A stretch of 64,000 nucleotides of DNA from Streptomyces naganishii JCM 4654 (GCF_014650575.1 NZ_BMVF01000001.1:124001-188000), one strand, 5' to 3'. Positions 13,713 through 22,474 are shown, numbered from the stretch's first letter. Notes: generated from the letters alone by a model not told the origin. A program made the numbers and translations.

Positions 13713-15260
13713 CTGCCCGTTGTTGATGCAGTTGGCGATCTTGTTGGCCAGGCCGCCGGTCGTGACGCTGATGAAGTCGTCGTGGTCGGTGGCCGGCTTG
13801 TGCAGCTGCTCCGGGAAACCGTCCACCGCGTAGGCGTTCTTCACCACGCCGTTCTGGACGGTCGGCGGGTTGATCTTGTAGACCAGCCGCATCGTCAGCT
13901 GCGGGATCGCCTTGAAGCCGTTCTGGCAGTTGCCGTTGGCGTCGGCGAAGGCGACGTGCGTACGGTGGTTGGCGCTGTCGATGTTCTGCCCGTCCCAGCA
14001 GCTCTGGAAGGCGAACGTGCGCACCACGTTGCTGCCCTGCGGGCAGATCGGGTACTGCGTCGTCAGCTGGACCTTGTTCTCGAAGCCGGTGCAGCTCCAG
14101 TGCGCGTTGGCGTTGGCCAGGCCGTTGGTCGTGGTCTTGGCGTCACCGGTGATGATGCGCAGGAACTGCGGCATGGCGACGACCTTGCTGGTCGGGCTGC
14201 CCACGTACTTGATCTGCGCCTGGACCGGCGTCAGGATCTTGCCGACGTTGCCTTCCTTGCCGCCGCCGTCCGCGTTCTGGTCGAAGTCCTGCGTGCCGTC
14301 CTGGACGCGGACCACCGGCCAGTAGTACGCCGACAGGTCGTTCCTGTTCTGGCAGCTGGTGCCGCCCTGGAGGAACGTCTGGTTGCTGGAGAACGCGTTG
14401 ACCTTCTGGTTGCCGACGTAGTCGTGCAGGTGGTGCGCGCCGTTGGTCACGCCGGGCGCCACGATCACGTTGTCGGTGTTGTGGTTCTTGTTGGCGTTCA
14501 CACCGCAGCGGGTGGTGAAGCTGCCGGTCGAGGCGTTGCCGGACTGCTGCGGCTTGGCGGCGACGTTCGGCTGGACCTTGGTGATGTCCACGAAGTCGGC
14601 CGCGACCGGGCCGTTGCCGGCCTGACCGCCGTTGCCCTGCTGCTGACCGTTGTTGCCCTGCTGGCCACCGTTGTTGTTGCCCTGCTGGCCGCCGTTCTGC
14701 TGCTGGCCACCGTTGTTGTTGCCCTGCTGCTGGCCGCCGTTGTTCTGGCCCCCGTTCTGCTGCTGACCGCCCGTGTTGGTCTGGTTGGCCGGGGTTCCGG
14801 TGCAGGCGGCCAGGGCGTCCAGATCGCTGGGCGAGGTGCCGCCCACCCGGGTGATCTCCAGCTTGATCCGGTCGATGATCGCCTTACGGCGGTCCTTCAA
14901 CGGCTGGAGGATGGAGTTCTGGACGAAACTCGCGTCCTGGGCCTGGGCCTGGCGCGTGGTCATCAGACGCTGGTAGGCGTCCGTGATCTGGCGGTCCAGG
15001 TTCGCCAGTTCACCGTCGACCTCGGTGCGCGCCTGCCGGGGCACGTTGGTGAGCTTCTGGCCGATGTCCGGGCATGAGACCGTCGCGACCTGCGCGTTCG
15101 CGGCCTTCGTCCGGTTGCCCCAGGCGTCGTTGTTCGACTCGTGCGCGGATGCGTAGAAGTTCGCCCAGATCAGCCCGCCCCCACCGAGCGCTAGGGCCGC
15201 CGATGCGGCTATGGCCTTGGTGGCCAGCGGCGTACGGCGTTTTCGTGTGTTGCGTCCCAT
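13701..15260 (-). CDS. Secreted DUF1996 protein with helical N-domain and Gln/Asn-Gly linker
   Basis: A 519-residue extracellular protein. The ATG at 15260 is preceded by GGAG. A basic N-terminus and hydrophobic segment (residues 14-35) act as signal or anchor. Residues 55-155 are a helical region bracketed by Cys (SCPDIG, AACTG). Residues 160-215 are a low-complexity linker of NGGQQ units. The C-terminal domain (about 250-500) carries the DUF1996 hallmark HHLHDYVGN at 276-284 and YPICPQG, as found in many fungal and actinobacterial secreted proteins, some with carbohydrate-binding partners. Enzymatic activity is not established. The same layout of helical domain, Q/G linker and beta domain is seen in the protein at 18880-19638. 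Confidence 0.85.
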   Translation of the reverse strand: MGRNTRKRRTPLATKAIAASAALALGGGGLIWANFYASAHESNNDAWGNRTKAANAQVATVSCPDIGQKLTNVPRQARTEVDGELANLDRQITDAYQRLMTTRQAQAQDASFVQNSILQPLKDRRKAIIDRIKLEITRVGGTSPSDLDALAACTGTPANQTNTGGQQQNGGQNNGGQQQGNNNGGQQQNGGQQGNNNGGQQGNNGQQQGNGGQAGNGPVAADFVDITKVQPNVAAKPQQSGNASTGSFTTRCGVNANKNHNTDNVIVAPGVTNGAHHLHDYVGNQKVNAFSSNQTFLQGGTSCQNRNDLSAYYWPVVRVQDGTQDFDQNADGGGKEGNVGKILTPVQAQIKYVGSPTSKVVAMPQFLRIITGDAKTTTNGLANANAHWSCTGFENKVQLTTQYPICPQGSNVVRTFAFQSCWDGQNIDSANHRTHVAFADANGNCQNGFKAIPQLTMRLVYKINPPTVQNGVVKNAYAVDGFPEQLHKPATDHDDFISVTTGGLANKIANCINNGQRCQ

Positions 15261-15433
15261 GGAACTCCTCTGACTTCCTTGCGGGGCAGCATCGAGGCGC
15301 CCGACAGGAGTGAAGCGGCTCCATCTCATACGGACGGCGTCACCGAGGTGTTCAGCCGTCCCGGAAACCGATGCCGGATTCTTCGGCACCTCGCGTTTCA
15401 ACTGCCGCTCGCGCACCAGCAGTTGCCGACGCC

Positions 15434-16444
15434 TCACTGCCGGTGGCCGGCTGCCTTCGCCAGTACCTCCGCCTCGACTGCCGCGTCCAGCCCCACGGCC
15501 GGCAGGTCCGGGTACCGCGGGGCCGTACCGCCGATCGCCGTCAGCCACCGCCAGGTGTCGGCGACCGTCTCCTCGACGGGACGGCAGTCCAGGCCCGTGG
15601 CGAGCGCCCGGGAGACGTCCGCGCGGTGCAGGGCGTCGTGCTCCTCGCTGCCCGGGGGCACCCACACCGGCAGCTGCGTCCACGGCTCGATGCCCGCGCC
15701 GAGGACCGTCTCCGGGTCCGTCCAGCACAGCTCGGCCTCCGCGCCGGTGACCCGCGTACAGGCCTCCAGCAGACGGCCCATGGTGGTGTGCCCCTGCGGG
15801 CTCATCAGGTTGTACGGCCCGCTCAGCTCGCGCTCGACCGCGCCGAGGATCCACTCGGCCAGGTCGCGCACGTCGACGTACTGGAGGGGCAGCTCGCGCG
15901 GACCGGGCGCCAGGACGGGACCGCCCCGCGCGATCCGGGTCAGCCACCAGGGCAGCCGGCCCATGTTCTCGTACGGGCCGAGGATCAGCCCCGAGCGCAC
16001 CAGCAGGGAGCCGCCCGGACCGAAGGCGCCGGACGCGGCCAGCTCGCCGCCCAGCTTGTCCCGCGCGTAGTCGCTCTGTTCCGCGTCGGGGGCGGCGCCC
16101 TCGACCAGGGGAGCGTCCTCGGTGTAATCGGCGGGCGGGGCCCAGTCGTACACCGAGCACGTCGACACGTACACGTACCGCCCGGCGCGGCCCCGCAGCA
16201 GCCGCGCCGACTCGTGCACCGCGCGGGGCGCGGCCGACCAGGTGTCGACGACCGCGTCCCACTCGCCGTCCGCGAGTGCGGCGAGCCCGCCGGGCGCGGT
16301 GCGGTCGCCCACCAGCGACCGCGCCCCGGGGACGGGCGCGTGCCGCCCCCTGTTCAGGACCGTCACATCCCAGCCGCGCCCGGCCGCCGCCTCGACGACG
16401 GCCCGCCCCGCGAACTCCGTACCACCCAGCACCAGAAGTCTCAT
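15434..16444 (-). CDS. NAD-dependent epimerase/dehydratase family protein (SDR)
   Basis: A 336-residue extended short-chain dehydrogenase/reductase. The N-terminal Rossmann motif is [13 protein letters not shown] (residues 3-15), typical of this group (GGTxFxG). The [12 protein letters not shown] segment precedes YARDKLGGE, where Tyr and Lys of YxxxK fit the SDR active site. Related proteins include isoflavone-reductase-like and nucleotide-sugar epimerases and plastid CSP41-type RNA-binding proteins, so the substrate is uncertain. The start ATG 16444 gives the usual MRLLVLGG opening. It is on the same strand as glnRII upstream (86-bp gap), with a weak hairpin (16501-16519) between. Confidence 0.82.
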   Translation of the reverse strand: MRLLVLGGTEFAGRAVVEAAAGRGWDVTVLNRGRHAPVPGARSLVGDRTAPGGLAALADGEWDAVVDTWSAAPRAVHESARLLRGRAGRYVYVSTCSVYDWAPPADYTEDAPLVEGAAPDAEQSDYARDKLGGELAASGAFGPGGSLLVRSGLILGPYENMGRLPWWLTRIARGGPVLAPGPRELPLQYVDVRDLAEWILGAVERELSGPYNLMSPQGHTTMGRLLEACTRVTGAEAELCWTDPETVLGAGIEPWTQLPVWVPPGSEEHDALHRADVSRALATGLDCRPVEETVADTWRWLTAIGGTAPRYPDLPAVGLDAAVEAEVLAKAAGHRQ

Positions 16445-16529
16445 GCGGGTGACTGTGCCCGCACGGGACGGGCGGGGGAACCGGATTCTGCCCTCGGCAG
16501 AGGGCGGAGCCCCCGCCCTGGGCAGGACC

Positions 16530-17210
16530 TCAGCGGCCGATCGGCGGGGCGTACTTGTAGCCGACGCGGCGCACCGTCTGGATCGCCTTGCGGTGCTCGG
16601 CGCCCAGCTTGCGCCGCAGCCGGGCGACGTGGACGTCCACCGTACGGCCGTCACCGACGTGGCTGTAACCCCAGACCGTGGTGACCAGCTGGTCGCGGGT
16701 GTGCACCCGGTGGGGGTGGGCGACGAGATGCGCGAGAAGCTCGAACTCCAGGTAGGTGAGGTCGAGTTCGCGCCCGGCCACGGCCGCGGTGCGCCGGACG
16801 GTGTCGACGCGGAGGAGGGGGGCGCTGTCGGACTCGCCGGTGTCGGACTCGCCGGTGTCGTTCGTGCCGTCCGTGGCAGTTGCGGCCTTCGCCGGCGCCT
16901 CGCCGCCCGCGGGCCGGTGGTCCGGCATCGCCACGGGCGGGAACGGCGGGAACAGCGGCTGCCGGTCGGCCGGGACGAGCACGAGGTAGCCGATCATCTG
17001 CGGATGGCCCGGCAGGGCCGGCAGGGCGTGCTGGGGTGCCGGCAGCCAGGTCGCGCCCGGCGGCAGCAGGTCCGCGACGTCGACCACCTCGTCCCGGTCG
17101 ACGGCGCGCAGCCGGTGCCGCGGGGCGGTGGGGGAGGAGGCGGGGGAGGGCACGGATGCGGGAAGGGACGCGGGAAGGGCGGCGGTGGTCAGGGAACGAG
17201 TGGTCGCCAT
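16530..17210 (-). CDS. glnRII: GlnRII-like OmpR-family nitrogen regulator
   Basis: A 226-residue protein with a C-terminal winged-helix OmpR/PhoB DNA-binding domain (about 132-222, including LDLTYLEFELLAHLVAHPH and DVHVARLRRKLG). In Streptomyces the gene beside glnII is GlnRII, which binds the same glnA/glnII promoters as GlnR; gene position supports that identity. The N-terminal half lacks a recognisable receiver domain: there is no DDD cluster or phospho-Asp pocket, and residues 10-30 and 95-130 are low complexity, including NDTGESDTGESDS, which comes from a short DNA repeat. It is therefore unlikely to be phosphorylated in the classical way. The ATG is directly preceded by CTCCC, so translation may rely on weak pairing. 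Confidence 0.85.
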   Translation of the reverse strand: MATTRSLTTAALPASLPASVPSPASSPTAPRHRLRAVDRDEVVDVADLLPPGATWLPAPQHALPALPGHPQMIGYLVLVPADRQPLFPPFPPVAMPDHRPAGGEAPAKAATATDGTNDTGESDTGESDSAPLLRVDTVRRTAAVAGRELDLTYLEFELLAHLVAHPHRVHTRDQLVTTVWGYSHVGDGRTVDVHVARLRRKLGAEHRKAIQTVRRVGYKYAPPIGR

Positions 17211-17330
17211 GGGAGGTCAGCTCTTTCGCGCGAGAGGTTCGACGGAAGACCGGCGGCCGCGAGTTCGTGGTCGGGCGCGCCGGGGGACGTACGTCGTTTC
17301 GCGCTGGGCCGAAGGCCGGGGTGTACGGCT

Positions 17331-17453
17331 TTAGAGGGCCCGCGCGTTCACCGCGCGGCAACACACCCGGTCGTAGTCGTGGTGCTGACGGGAGGGCCAG
17401 AAGGGCTCGAGGTCATGGCGACCCGTCGCGGTGCTCTCCTGGTAACTGGCCAT
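17331..17453 (-). CDS. Possible 40-residue small protein between glnII and glnRII
   Basis: An ATG-initiated frame of 40 codons ending TAA, on the same strand as its neighbours. It reads MASYQESTATGRHDLEPF and continues to HHDYDRVCCRAVNARAL. GGGGG precedes the ATG almost immediately, so the ribosome site is poorly spaced. Most third positions are G or C, as in real Streptomyces genes. The sequence is charged and aromatic with no signal peptide. The HxDxxRVCC string near the end recalls the short cysteine-containing leader peptides annotated in actinobacteria, which control downstream genes by attenuation. That role, with glnRII 120 bp downstream as target, is a guess. The rest of the 344-bp glnII-glnRII gap has no other gene. 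Confidence 0.5.
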   Translation of the reverse strand: MASYQESTATGRHDLEPFWPSRQHHDYDRVCCRAVNARAL

Positions 17454-17497
17454 GCCCCCATTGAAGCAGACACCTCGCACGGCCAGCAGCCTCCTCT

Positions 17498-17549
17498 CAC
17501 TGCTTGGACGGCACCGCCCGGGTCACTGCTCGGACGGCACCGCTCGGGC
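17498..17549. repeat. Two 26-bp direct repeats after glnII
   Basis: CACTGCTTGGACGGCACCGC and its following CCGGGT recur immediately with two to three changes. The block ends 5 bp before the glnII stop codon (minus strand). Confidence 0.7.
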
Positions 17550-17554
17550 GCGGG

Positions 17555-18583
17555 TCAGACCTGGCCGGCCTTCTCCAGCGCGGTGCAGCAGGTGTCGACC
17601 AGCAGGCGGGTGACGACGTACGGGTCGACGTTGGCGTTGGGGCGGCGGTCCTCGATGTAGCCCTTGCCGTCCCGCTCCACCTGCCACGGGATGCGGACCG
17701 AGGCACCGCGGTCGGAGACGCCGTAGGAGTACTCGTTCCACGGGGCGGTCTCGTGCAGGCCGGTGAGGCGGTCGTCGATGCCGGCTCCGTAGTTCCTCAC
17801 GTGGTCCAGCGGCTTGGAGCCCTCGCCGAGGGACTCGCACGCGGTGATGATCGCGTCGTAGCCCTCGCGCATCGCCTTCGTGGAGAAGTTGGTGTGCGCG
17901 CCGGCGCCGTTCCAGTCGCCCTTGACCGGCTTGGGGTCGAGGGTGGCGGACACGCCGAAGTCCTCGGCGGTGCGGTAGAGCAGCCAGCGGGCCACCCACA
18001 GCTGGTCGGCGACCTCCAGCGGGGCGAGCGGGCCGACCTGGAACTCCCACTGGCCCGGCATGACCTCGGCGTTGATGCCGGAGATGCCGAGGCCGGCCTT
18101 GAGGCAGTTGTCGAGGTGGGCCTCGACGACGTCGCGGCCGAAGATCTCGTCGGCGCCGACACCGCAGTAGTAGCCGCCCTGCGGGGCCGGGAAGCCGCCC
18201 TCGGGGAAGCCGAGCGGACGGGCGCCGGCGAAGAAGGTGTACTCCTGCTCGATGCCGAAGACGGGCTCCTGCGGGGCGAACCGCTCGGCGACCTCGGCCA
18301 GCGCGGCGCGGGTGTTGGAGGCGTGGGGGGCCAGGTCGATGCCGAGGACCTCGCACAGCACGAGGATGTCGTCGCCGCCGCGGATCGGGTCGGGGCAGCT
18401 GAAGACCGGCTTGAGCACGAGGTCGGAGGCGTGGCCCTCGGCCTGGTTGGTGGAGGACCCGTCGAAGCCCCAGAGCGGCAGTTCCGTGCCCTTGGCGTCG
18501 TCGCCGAGGATCTTGGTCTTGGAACGCAGCTTGGCCGTCGGCTCGGTGCCGTCGATCCAGATGTACTCAGCCTTGAAGCTCAC
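17555..18583 (-). CDS. glnII: Glutamine synthetase type II
   Basis: A 342-residue eukaryote-like (GSII) glutamine synthetase that makes glutamine from glutamate, ammonia and ATP in the cytoplasm. Hallmarks: WGFDGSSTNQAEGHASDL near residue 40, FGIEQEYTFF near 110, KGDWNGAGAHTNFS near 215 and NANVDPYVVTRLL near the C-terminus. The length is typical for the octameric GSII. It begins with GTG at 18583; AAGGA lies about 12 bases upstream. Unlike type I enzymes it is not controlled by adenylylation. A four-half-site GlnR box lies 54-91 bp upstream of the start codon, so expression should respond to nitrogen limitation. glnRII is downstream. Confidence 0.97.
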   Translation of the reverse strand: MSFKAEYIWIDGTEPTAKLRSKTKILGDDAKGTELPLWGFDGSSTNQAEGHASDLVLKPVFSCPDPIRGGDDILVLCEVLGIDLAPHASNTRAALAEVAERFAPQEPVFGIEQEYTFFAGARPLGFPEGGFPAPQGGYYCGVGADEIFGRDVVEAHLDNCLKAGLGISGINAEVMPGQWEFQVGPLAPLEVADQLWVARWLLYRTAEDFGVSATLDPKPVKGDWNGAGAHTNFSTKAMREGYDAIITACESLGEGSKPLDHVRNYGAGIDDRLTGLHETAPWNEYSYGVSDRGASVRIPWQVERDGKGYIEDRRPNANVDPYVVTRLLVDTCCTALEKAGQV

Positions 18584-18636
18584 GGGGCCACATCCTTCGG
18601 GGTGCTCACGGGATGCGGGCAGATTGCCAACGGGCG

Positions 18637-18674
18637 ATTTCCCGTCCGTTGCCCGAGTGTGAACCACGTGTTAC
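18637..18674 (-). promoter_or_regulatory. GlnR box upstream of glnII
   Basis: On the minus strand the order is GTAAC-n6-TTCAC-n6-GCAAC-n6-GAAAT. This is exactly the 5-6-5-6-5-6-5 spacing of the Streptomyces GlnR box (consensus gTnAc-n6-GaAAc twice). The second half site deviates from GAAAC. Spacing and elements were read directly; regulator identity is from known GlnR biology. Confidence 0.82.
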
Positions 18675-18806
18675 CTGGGGGCGGTGTGTCCCGTTTCACG
18701 CGGCGCGCTCTCCCGCGGGCCGGCCGCGAGGCCGCGCATGGGCGTGCGCCGGGCGGATGCGTGCCGGGCCGGTGAGCGCCCCCCGCGCGGTCACCGGCCC
18801 GGTGGC

Positions 18807-18840
18807 GGTCCTGCCGCTCCTGGCCGGGAGCGGCAGGACC
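18807..18840. terminator. Terminator after the Q/G-rich secreted protein gene
   Basis: A perfect 14-bp stem (GGTCCTGCCGCTCC and complement) with a 6-nt loop, 40 bp downstream of the minus-strand gene that stops at 18880. It separates that gene from the glnII promoter. Confidence 0.75.
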
Positions 18841-18879
18841 CACGACACCTGCCTCAGTGTTCCTCTGGAGAGCCGGGCG

Positions 18880-19638
18880 TCACCCCACCTTCTCGATCAC
18901 GGCGTGACGGATCAGGAACTTGCCCGCCTCCCGGACCTGTTCGAAGGCCGCGTTGTTGAGCAGGACGCAACTGCCGGAGACCGAAGTCACCTTAACCGTC
19001 GTGGACTTGTTGTTGTCCAGGTTGGTGACCTTCAGCGTCGTACCCGCCGGGAACTGGTTGCTGGACGCCGCCGGTGCACCGCCCTCGCCGGAGAGCGTGA
19101 CCGTGCAGCCCTTGCAGACCTGCTGGCCGGAGGCCGCGGCCCCGCCGGCCGCACCGGCGCCCTGCGAGGGCTGGGCGGCCTGCTGACCACCGCCGGCCTG
19201 CTGACCACCACCGGCCTGCTGACCACCGCCGGCCTGCTGACCACCGCCGGCCTGCTGGCCGGCCTGTCCGTTCTGCTGGCCCGCCTGCTGGCCGTTCTGT
19301 CCCGCCTGGGAGCCCTGAGCCGACTCCCCAACGGTGCAGCCCGCAGCCTTCTGCTGGACCTTGATCTGCGCGATGACCGCCTCACGGTTGGCGATCCGGG
19401 CCGCCGACTGCGCGTCCGGGTTCGCCTTCTGGCCCGCGATGAACCGCTCGTTGTTGCCGAGGGCGGTGGCGAGCCCCTGACAGACCGTCGAGTCGCCGGC
19501 GGACAGGGTACGGGCGTTGCCCGGCTGCGCGGCGTTGGACGTGGCCGCCATGGCGAAGGCCCCGCCTCCCGCCACCGCCGCCGCACTGACCAGCAGCGCG
19601 ATCTTCTTCTTCGTGCCGAGAGTTCTCCTGCGCGACAT
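18880..19638 (-). CDS. Secreted protein with helical N-domain, Gln-Ala-Gly linker and double-psi-barrel-like C-domain
   Basis: A 252-residue exported protein. Signal segment MSRRRTLGTKKKIALLVSAA is followed by cleavage near SNAA. Residues 50-101 form a helical unit bracketed by Cys53 and Cys101. Residues 108-160 are a linker dominated by four QAGGGQ units, encoded by 18-bp DNA repeats. The C-terminal 75 residues (FPAGTTLKVTNLDNNKSTTV and SCVLLNNAAFEQV) resemble the RlpA/expansin-type double-psi beta-barrel but lack the catalytic Asp region, so binding rather than hydrolysis is more likely. A CKGC motif precedes this domain. The layout parallels the DUF1996 protein on the other side of glnII. 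Function unknown. Confidence 0.78.
   Translation of the reverse strand: MSRRRTLGTKKKIALLVSAAAVAGGGAFAMAATSNAAQPGNARTLSAGDSTVCQGLATALGNNERFIAGQKANPDAQSAARIANREAVIAQIKVQQKAAGCTVGESAQGSQAGQNGQQAGQQNGQAGQQAGGGQQAGGGQQAGGGQQAGGGQQAAQPSQGAGAAGGAAASGQQVCKGCTVTLSGEGGAPAASSNQFPAGTTLKVTNLDNNKSTTVKVTSVSGSCVLLNNAAFEQVREAGKFLIRHAVIEKVG
19187..19258. repeat. 18-bp in-gene tandem repeats coding QAGGGQ
   Basis: Four near-identical copies of CTGCTGACCACCGCCGGC within the linker of the secreted protein. Being a multiple of three, copy number can change without breaking the frame. Confidence 0.85.
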
Positions 19639-19756
19639 GCGCGCCTCCTGAAGAGGTAGGGGAGCGTACGCCGCTATGTACGAGATGCCGAACGGGGTTA
19701 CTCAGCGGTCGCGGGAGTCAGTTGAAGTAACCTGCGTCACAGGGGGATTGGGGGCG

Positions 19757-20119
19757 TCACTTCCGTGAGAGCGCGTCCCGTACGGCGTCCTCCGTGCGGC
19801 CCACGACCGCCGAGCCGTCGTCCGCGGTGATGATCGGCCGCTGGATGAGCTTCGGGTGCCCGGCCAGCGCGCCGATCCAGCGGTCCCGTGAACCGGCGTC
19901 CCGCGGCCAGTCCTTGAGCCCGAGCTCCTTCGCGTCCGCCTCCTGGGTGCGGGTGATGTCCCACGGCTCGAGCCCGAGCCGGTCGAGGACGTCACGGATC
20001 TCGTCCTCGGTGGGGACGTCCTCCAGGTAGCGGCGGACGGTGTAGTCGGCGCCCTCGGCGTCGAGCATCCCGATCGCGCTGCGGCACTTCGAACAGGCGG
20101 GATTGATCCAGATCTCCAT
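19757..20119 (-). CDS. ArsC/Spx-family thioredoxin-like protein
   Basis: A 120-residue ArsC-family protein. MEIWINPACSKCRSAIGMLD carries the Cys9-x-x-Cys12 pair of the glutaredoxin/ArsC fold, and the RPIITADD motif near residue 93 is the conserved Arg-Pro turn of arsenate reductases and Spx-like proteins. No ars genes lie nearby, so a general redox or YffB-like role is as likely as arsenate reduction. ATG 20119 gives the canonical start; longer upstream extensions lack support. Confidence 0.82.
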   Translation of the reverse strand: MEIWINPACSKCRSAIGMLDAEGADYTVRRYLEDVPTEDEIRDVLDRLGLEPWDITRTQEADAKELGLKDWPRDAGSRDRWIGALAGHPKLIQRPIITADDGSAVVGRTEDAVRDALSRK

Positions 20120-20294
20120 GCCCCAACCGTACGCGAGAACCCCTTCCGCGCCCCTCGTGGGCCCGTGTCCCACAGGCCCCGAACGCCCTTGTGGCCAGGG
20201 GCTTTTGTCAGTGGGGGGACGTAGAATAGAAGCAGTGTTCGAGAGCGTCGCCGGGTGCGTCCGGCGGTGCTCCCACCGCGACAGGAGGATGCCT

Positions 20295-20603
20295 GTGCCC
20301 GCTGCCGCACTGAAGCCGAAGCCGACCCAGTCCACCGCGAAGCGACCCGTCCTGCTCGACCTGCCCTACGCGCCCGTGGAGAAGCGCCCGCTGCCCCCGG
20401 GACGCCCGCGGGAGTGGTACGTGACGCACAACCGCCGCCTGAAGGCGATGCGGCTCGCCATCGCCCTGCTCGACTCGGGCGTCCTCATGCCCAACCAGGC
20501 CCGCAACGAGACGATCCGCAGCACCGCCCAACTCATCGGCGTACACCCGCCGTCGGACACCACGTGCCACATGGTCCGAGCCCTGATGCGCTACTCCCGC
20601 TGA
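20295..20603 (+). CDS. Conserved hypothetical small basic protein
   Basis: About 102 residues if it starts at GTG 20295. AGGAGG at 20283-20288 is 6 bases from this GTG but touches ATG 20289, so GTG is preferred. The N-terminus is Lys/Pro rich; the C-terminal half (REWYVTHNRRLKAMRLAIAL, RNETIRSTAQLIGVHPPSDT) is helical, basic and looks well constrained, with a single Cys. I do not recognise a family. Size and charge would allow nucleic-acid binding. It is followed by a G/C hairpin. Confidence 0.65.
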   Translation: MPAAALKPKPTQSTAKRPVLLDLPYAPVEKRPLPPGRPREWYVTHNRRLKAMRLAIALLDSGVLMPNQARNETIRSTAQLIGVHPPSDTTCHMVRALMRYSR

Positions 20604-20618
20604 CGTTCCACCGGCCCC

Positions 20619-20648
20619 CGCCCCCGCCCCCGGACGGGGGCGGGGGCG
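20619..20648. terminator. G/C-run terminator hairpin
   Basis: A 13-bp perfect stem made of C5-G-C5 against G5-C-G5 with a GGAC loop, 15 bp after the preceding stop. Confidence 0.7.
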
Positions 20649-20745
20649 CAGGGGGCGAAGCCCCCGCATGGGGTCCGGGGCGGAGCCCCGTGTCGGGACT
20701 TCCTGTCCCACCGAGACGGGCGGGCGGGTGGGCAAACGAACCGCC
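20649..20745. repeat. Dispersed repeat copy between two convergent genes
   Basis: Contains GGGGGCGAAGCCCCC, GGGGTCCGGGGCGGAGCCCC and a run ending CCACCGAGACGGGCGGGCGG then GTGGGCAAAC. Variants of the same words occur many times at 42.4-43.2 kb, in both orientations, so this is a mobile or spreading-type intergenic repeat of this genome. Confidence 0.6.
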
Positions 20746-20748
20746 CGG

Positions 20749-21933
20749 CTAGGGGTTCCCGCACAGCTCCTTCTCCAACGGCGTGCGGAACCGCGGCGTC
20801 ACCCGGCCGGCGCCGAGCCACGCCCGCAGCGCGGCCGCCCGCTCGGCTACCGCCGCCTCGGCCTCGGAGGGCACGCCCTCCGGGTCGAGGACGCGCCACA
20901 CCACGGCACCGTCCGCCCGCTGGGCCCACCCCCCGATCACCCGCCCGTTCCACCAGACCGTGGGCCCCACGTTCCCGCTGCGGTCGAAGAGGGCCGCGCG
21001 CAGGCCGGGCGCGAGATACCAGTCCCGCCCCTGCCACCCCATCGCCGTGGGATCGAGGGCCGGCAGCAGGGCGGCCCACGGTTCGGCCGGCCCGGTCACC
21101 GGATCCTCGTCGCCCTCCGTGACGTACGCCGTGCCCTCGTCCACCGTCACCTCCCGCGCCCCGATCGCGGCCAGCGCCCGCCTGACCTCCGTGACCCGCC
21201 ACCCCGTCCACCACTTCAGGTCGGCCTCGGTCGCCGGCCCGCACACCTCCAGCCAGCGGCGCAGCAGTTCGGCCTGCGCCCCGGCCACGTCCAGCTCCGG
21301 ATGCTCGGGCGCCAGGGCCCAGCGGAACTGCGTCGACGTCCACGACCCGAGCGGCCGCCCCCGTACCACCTTGCCCTCCACGCCCAGCACCCGCAGCAGC
21401 CGCGAGGAAACGGTGTGCACGCCCTCGTAGTCCTTCCCGGCCGCGTACGCGAACCGCTCGCGCAGCCGGGGCTCGTCCTGGGCGAGTTCGGCGGCCGTGG
21501 CCTGCCCGCGCCGCGCCAGCGCGGCCAGCGCCGAGGCCTCCACCTCCGCCAGCCACGCCGCGTCCGGCGCGCCCGCCTTGGCCATGTCCTTGACCAGCGC
21601 GGCCCGCGCCCGGGCGGCCACCGCGATGCCCGTGGAGGCGTGCACCACGGCCGTCAGGGAGCTGGGGAAGACGAACACCGTGTTCCGCATCCCGTGCATG
21701 CGCACCAGGGTGCGGTCCTCGTACAGCGCGCGCTCGGTCTCCCGCACCGTCCCGCCCGGCTCCGCCAGCCGCGCGCCGACCCCCACGTACACCGTCGCCG
21801 GATCCGTTCCGTGCAGCGCGACCAGCGACCGCGCGACCTCCTCCGGTCCCGCCGCCCGCGCCCCGGCCGCCAGCCGGTGCCGCACCGCCAGCCGGTCCCG
21901 CCGCTCCGCCACGCCGATGTACCGCGACCCCAT
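20749..21933 (-). CDS. Winged-helix DNA-binding protein, HTH_42/AlkX-AlkZ-like family
   Basis: A 394-residue protein matching the HTH_42 (formerly DUF1006-type) group: an N-terminal RRDRLAVRHRLAAG segment, the region LHGTDPATVYVGVGARL, and the C-terminal LDPTAMGWQGRDWYLAPGLR and NVGPTVWWNGRVIGGW strings, which are family hallmarks. Some relatives (AlkZ, YcaQ) are DNA glycosylases that remove interstrand cross-links; this one lacks an obvious QxQ or QxD catalytic motif in what I can see, so glycosylase activity is uncertain. It is monocistronic and convergent with the small basic protein gene. Cytoplasmic. Confidence 0.8.
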   Translation of the reverse strand: MGSRYIGVAERRDRLAVRHRLAAGARAAGPEEVARSLVALHGTDPATVYVGVGARLAEPGGTVRETERALYEDRTLVRMHGMRNTVFVFPSSLTAVVHASTGIAVAARARAALVKDMAKAGAPDAAWLAEVEASALAALARRGQATAAELAQDEPRLRERFAYAAGKDYEGVHTVSSRLLRVLGVEGKVVRGRPLGSWTSTQFRWALAPEHPELDVAGAQAELLRRWLEVCGPATEADLKWWTGWRVTEVRRALAAIGAREVTVDEGTAYVTEGDEDPVTGPAEPWAALLPALDPTAMGWQGRDWYLAPGLRAALFDRSGNVGPTVWWNGRVIGGWAQRADGAVVWRVLDPEGVPSEAEAAVAERAAALRAWLGAGRVTPRFRTPLEKELCGNP

Positions 21934-22186
21934 ACGTCCTCGCCTCCCGGTCCGCCCGCAGCCGTCCTCGCCGCCATCCTGACCGATGCCACTGACAACG
22001 CGGCGCGGAAAACCGGATGCACGCACCGTGACCGGATCCCTACGCTGGACAGGCGTCGCGGACGAGTCCACCTCGCACCGGCGGCCGGCCGCCCGCCCCC
22101 GACTCGAAACCGACCAATCACCCACGCCCTCACCGACCCACGCGTCAACGACTCACGCCGCAACTCCACGCCCAGGGAGGCCCGTC

Positions 22187-22474
22187 ATGGGCACCATCGT
22201 CATACCCGGGACCCTCGTCCTGGTGGTCCTGGGATTCGGAAACCACCTGTGGTGGCTGCTCGCCGTCGCCGTCCTCGTCCTGTACGTCCAGTACGGGGCC
22301 CACGGGCGGCGTACGTCGTCCACCTCCTCGCCCGCCGGCGGAGCACCGGCGGCGACGCCGGCCACGTACAAGGCCTACCGCGACCGGCGCGACCAGCAGG
22401 CCAAGTGGGAGCGCCGCTACCGCCGCGAGCGCCCCTTCGAGTACCGCCGTCAGCAGCGCGACAAGAGCAAGTGA
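22187..22474 (+). CDS. Small membrane protein with basic cytoplasmic tail
   Basis: 95 residues: one hydrophobic hairpin or long helix (VIPGTLVLVVLGFGNHLWWL then LAVAVLVLYVQYG), then an Ala/Pro/Thr linker and a strongly charged tail (YRDRRDQQAKWERRYRRERP). AGGGAGG precedes the ATG by 6 bases. The tail suggests contact with nucleic acid or acidic lipids. I know no function. It is divergent from the HTH_42 gene and convergent with pspAB. Confidence 0.7.
   Translation: MGTIVIPGTLVLVVLGFGNHLWWLLAVAVLVLYVQYGAHGRRTSSTSSPAGGAPAATPATYKAYRDRRDQQAKWERRYRRERPFEYRRQQRDKSK

Noticed and set aside
20103..20294. N-terminal extension of the small basic protein
   Set aside because: AGGAGG just before GTG 20295 defines the start; the extension is Cys/Arg-rich shadow sequence crossing the divergent promoter.
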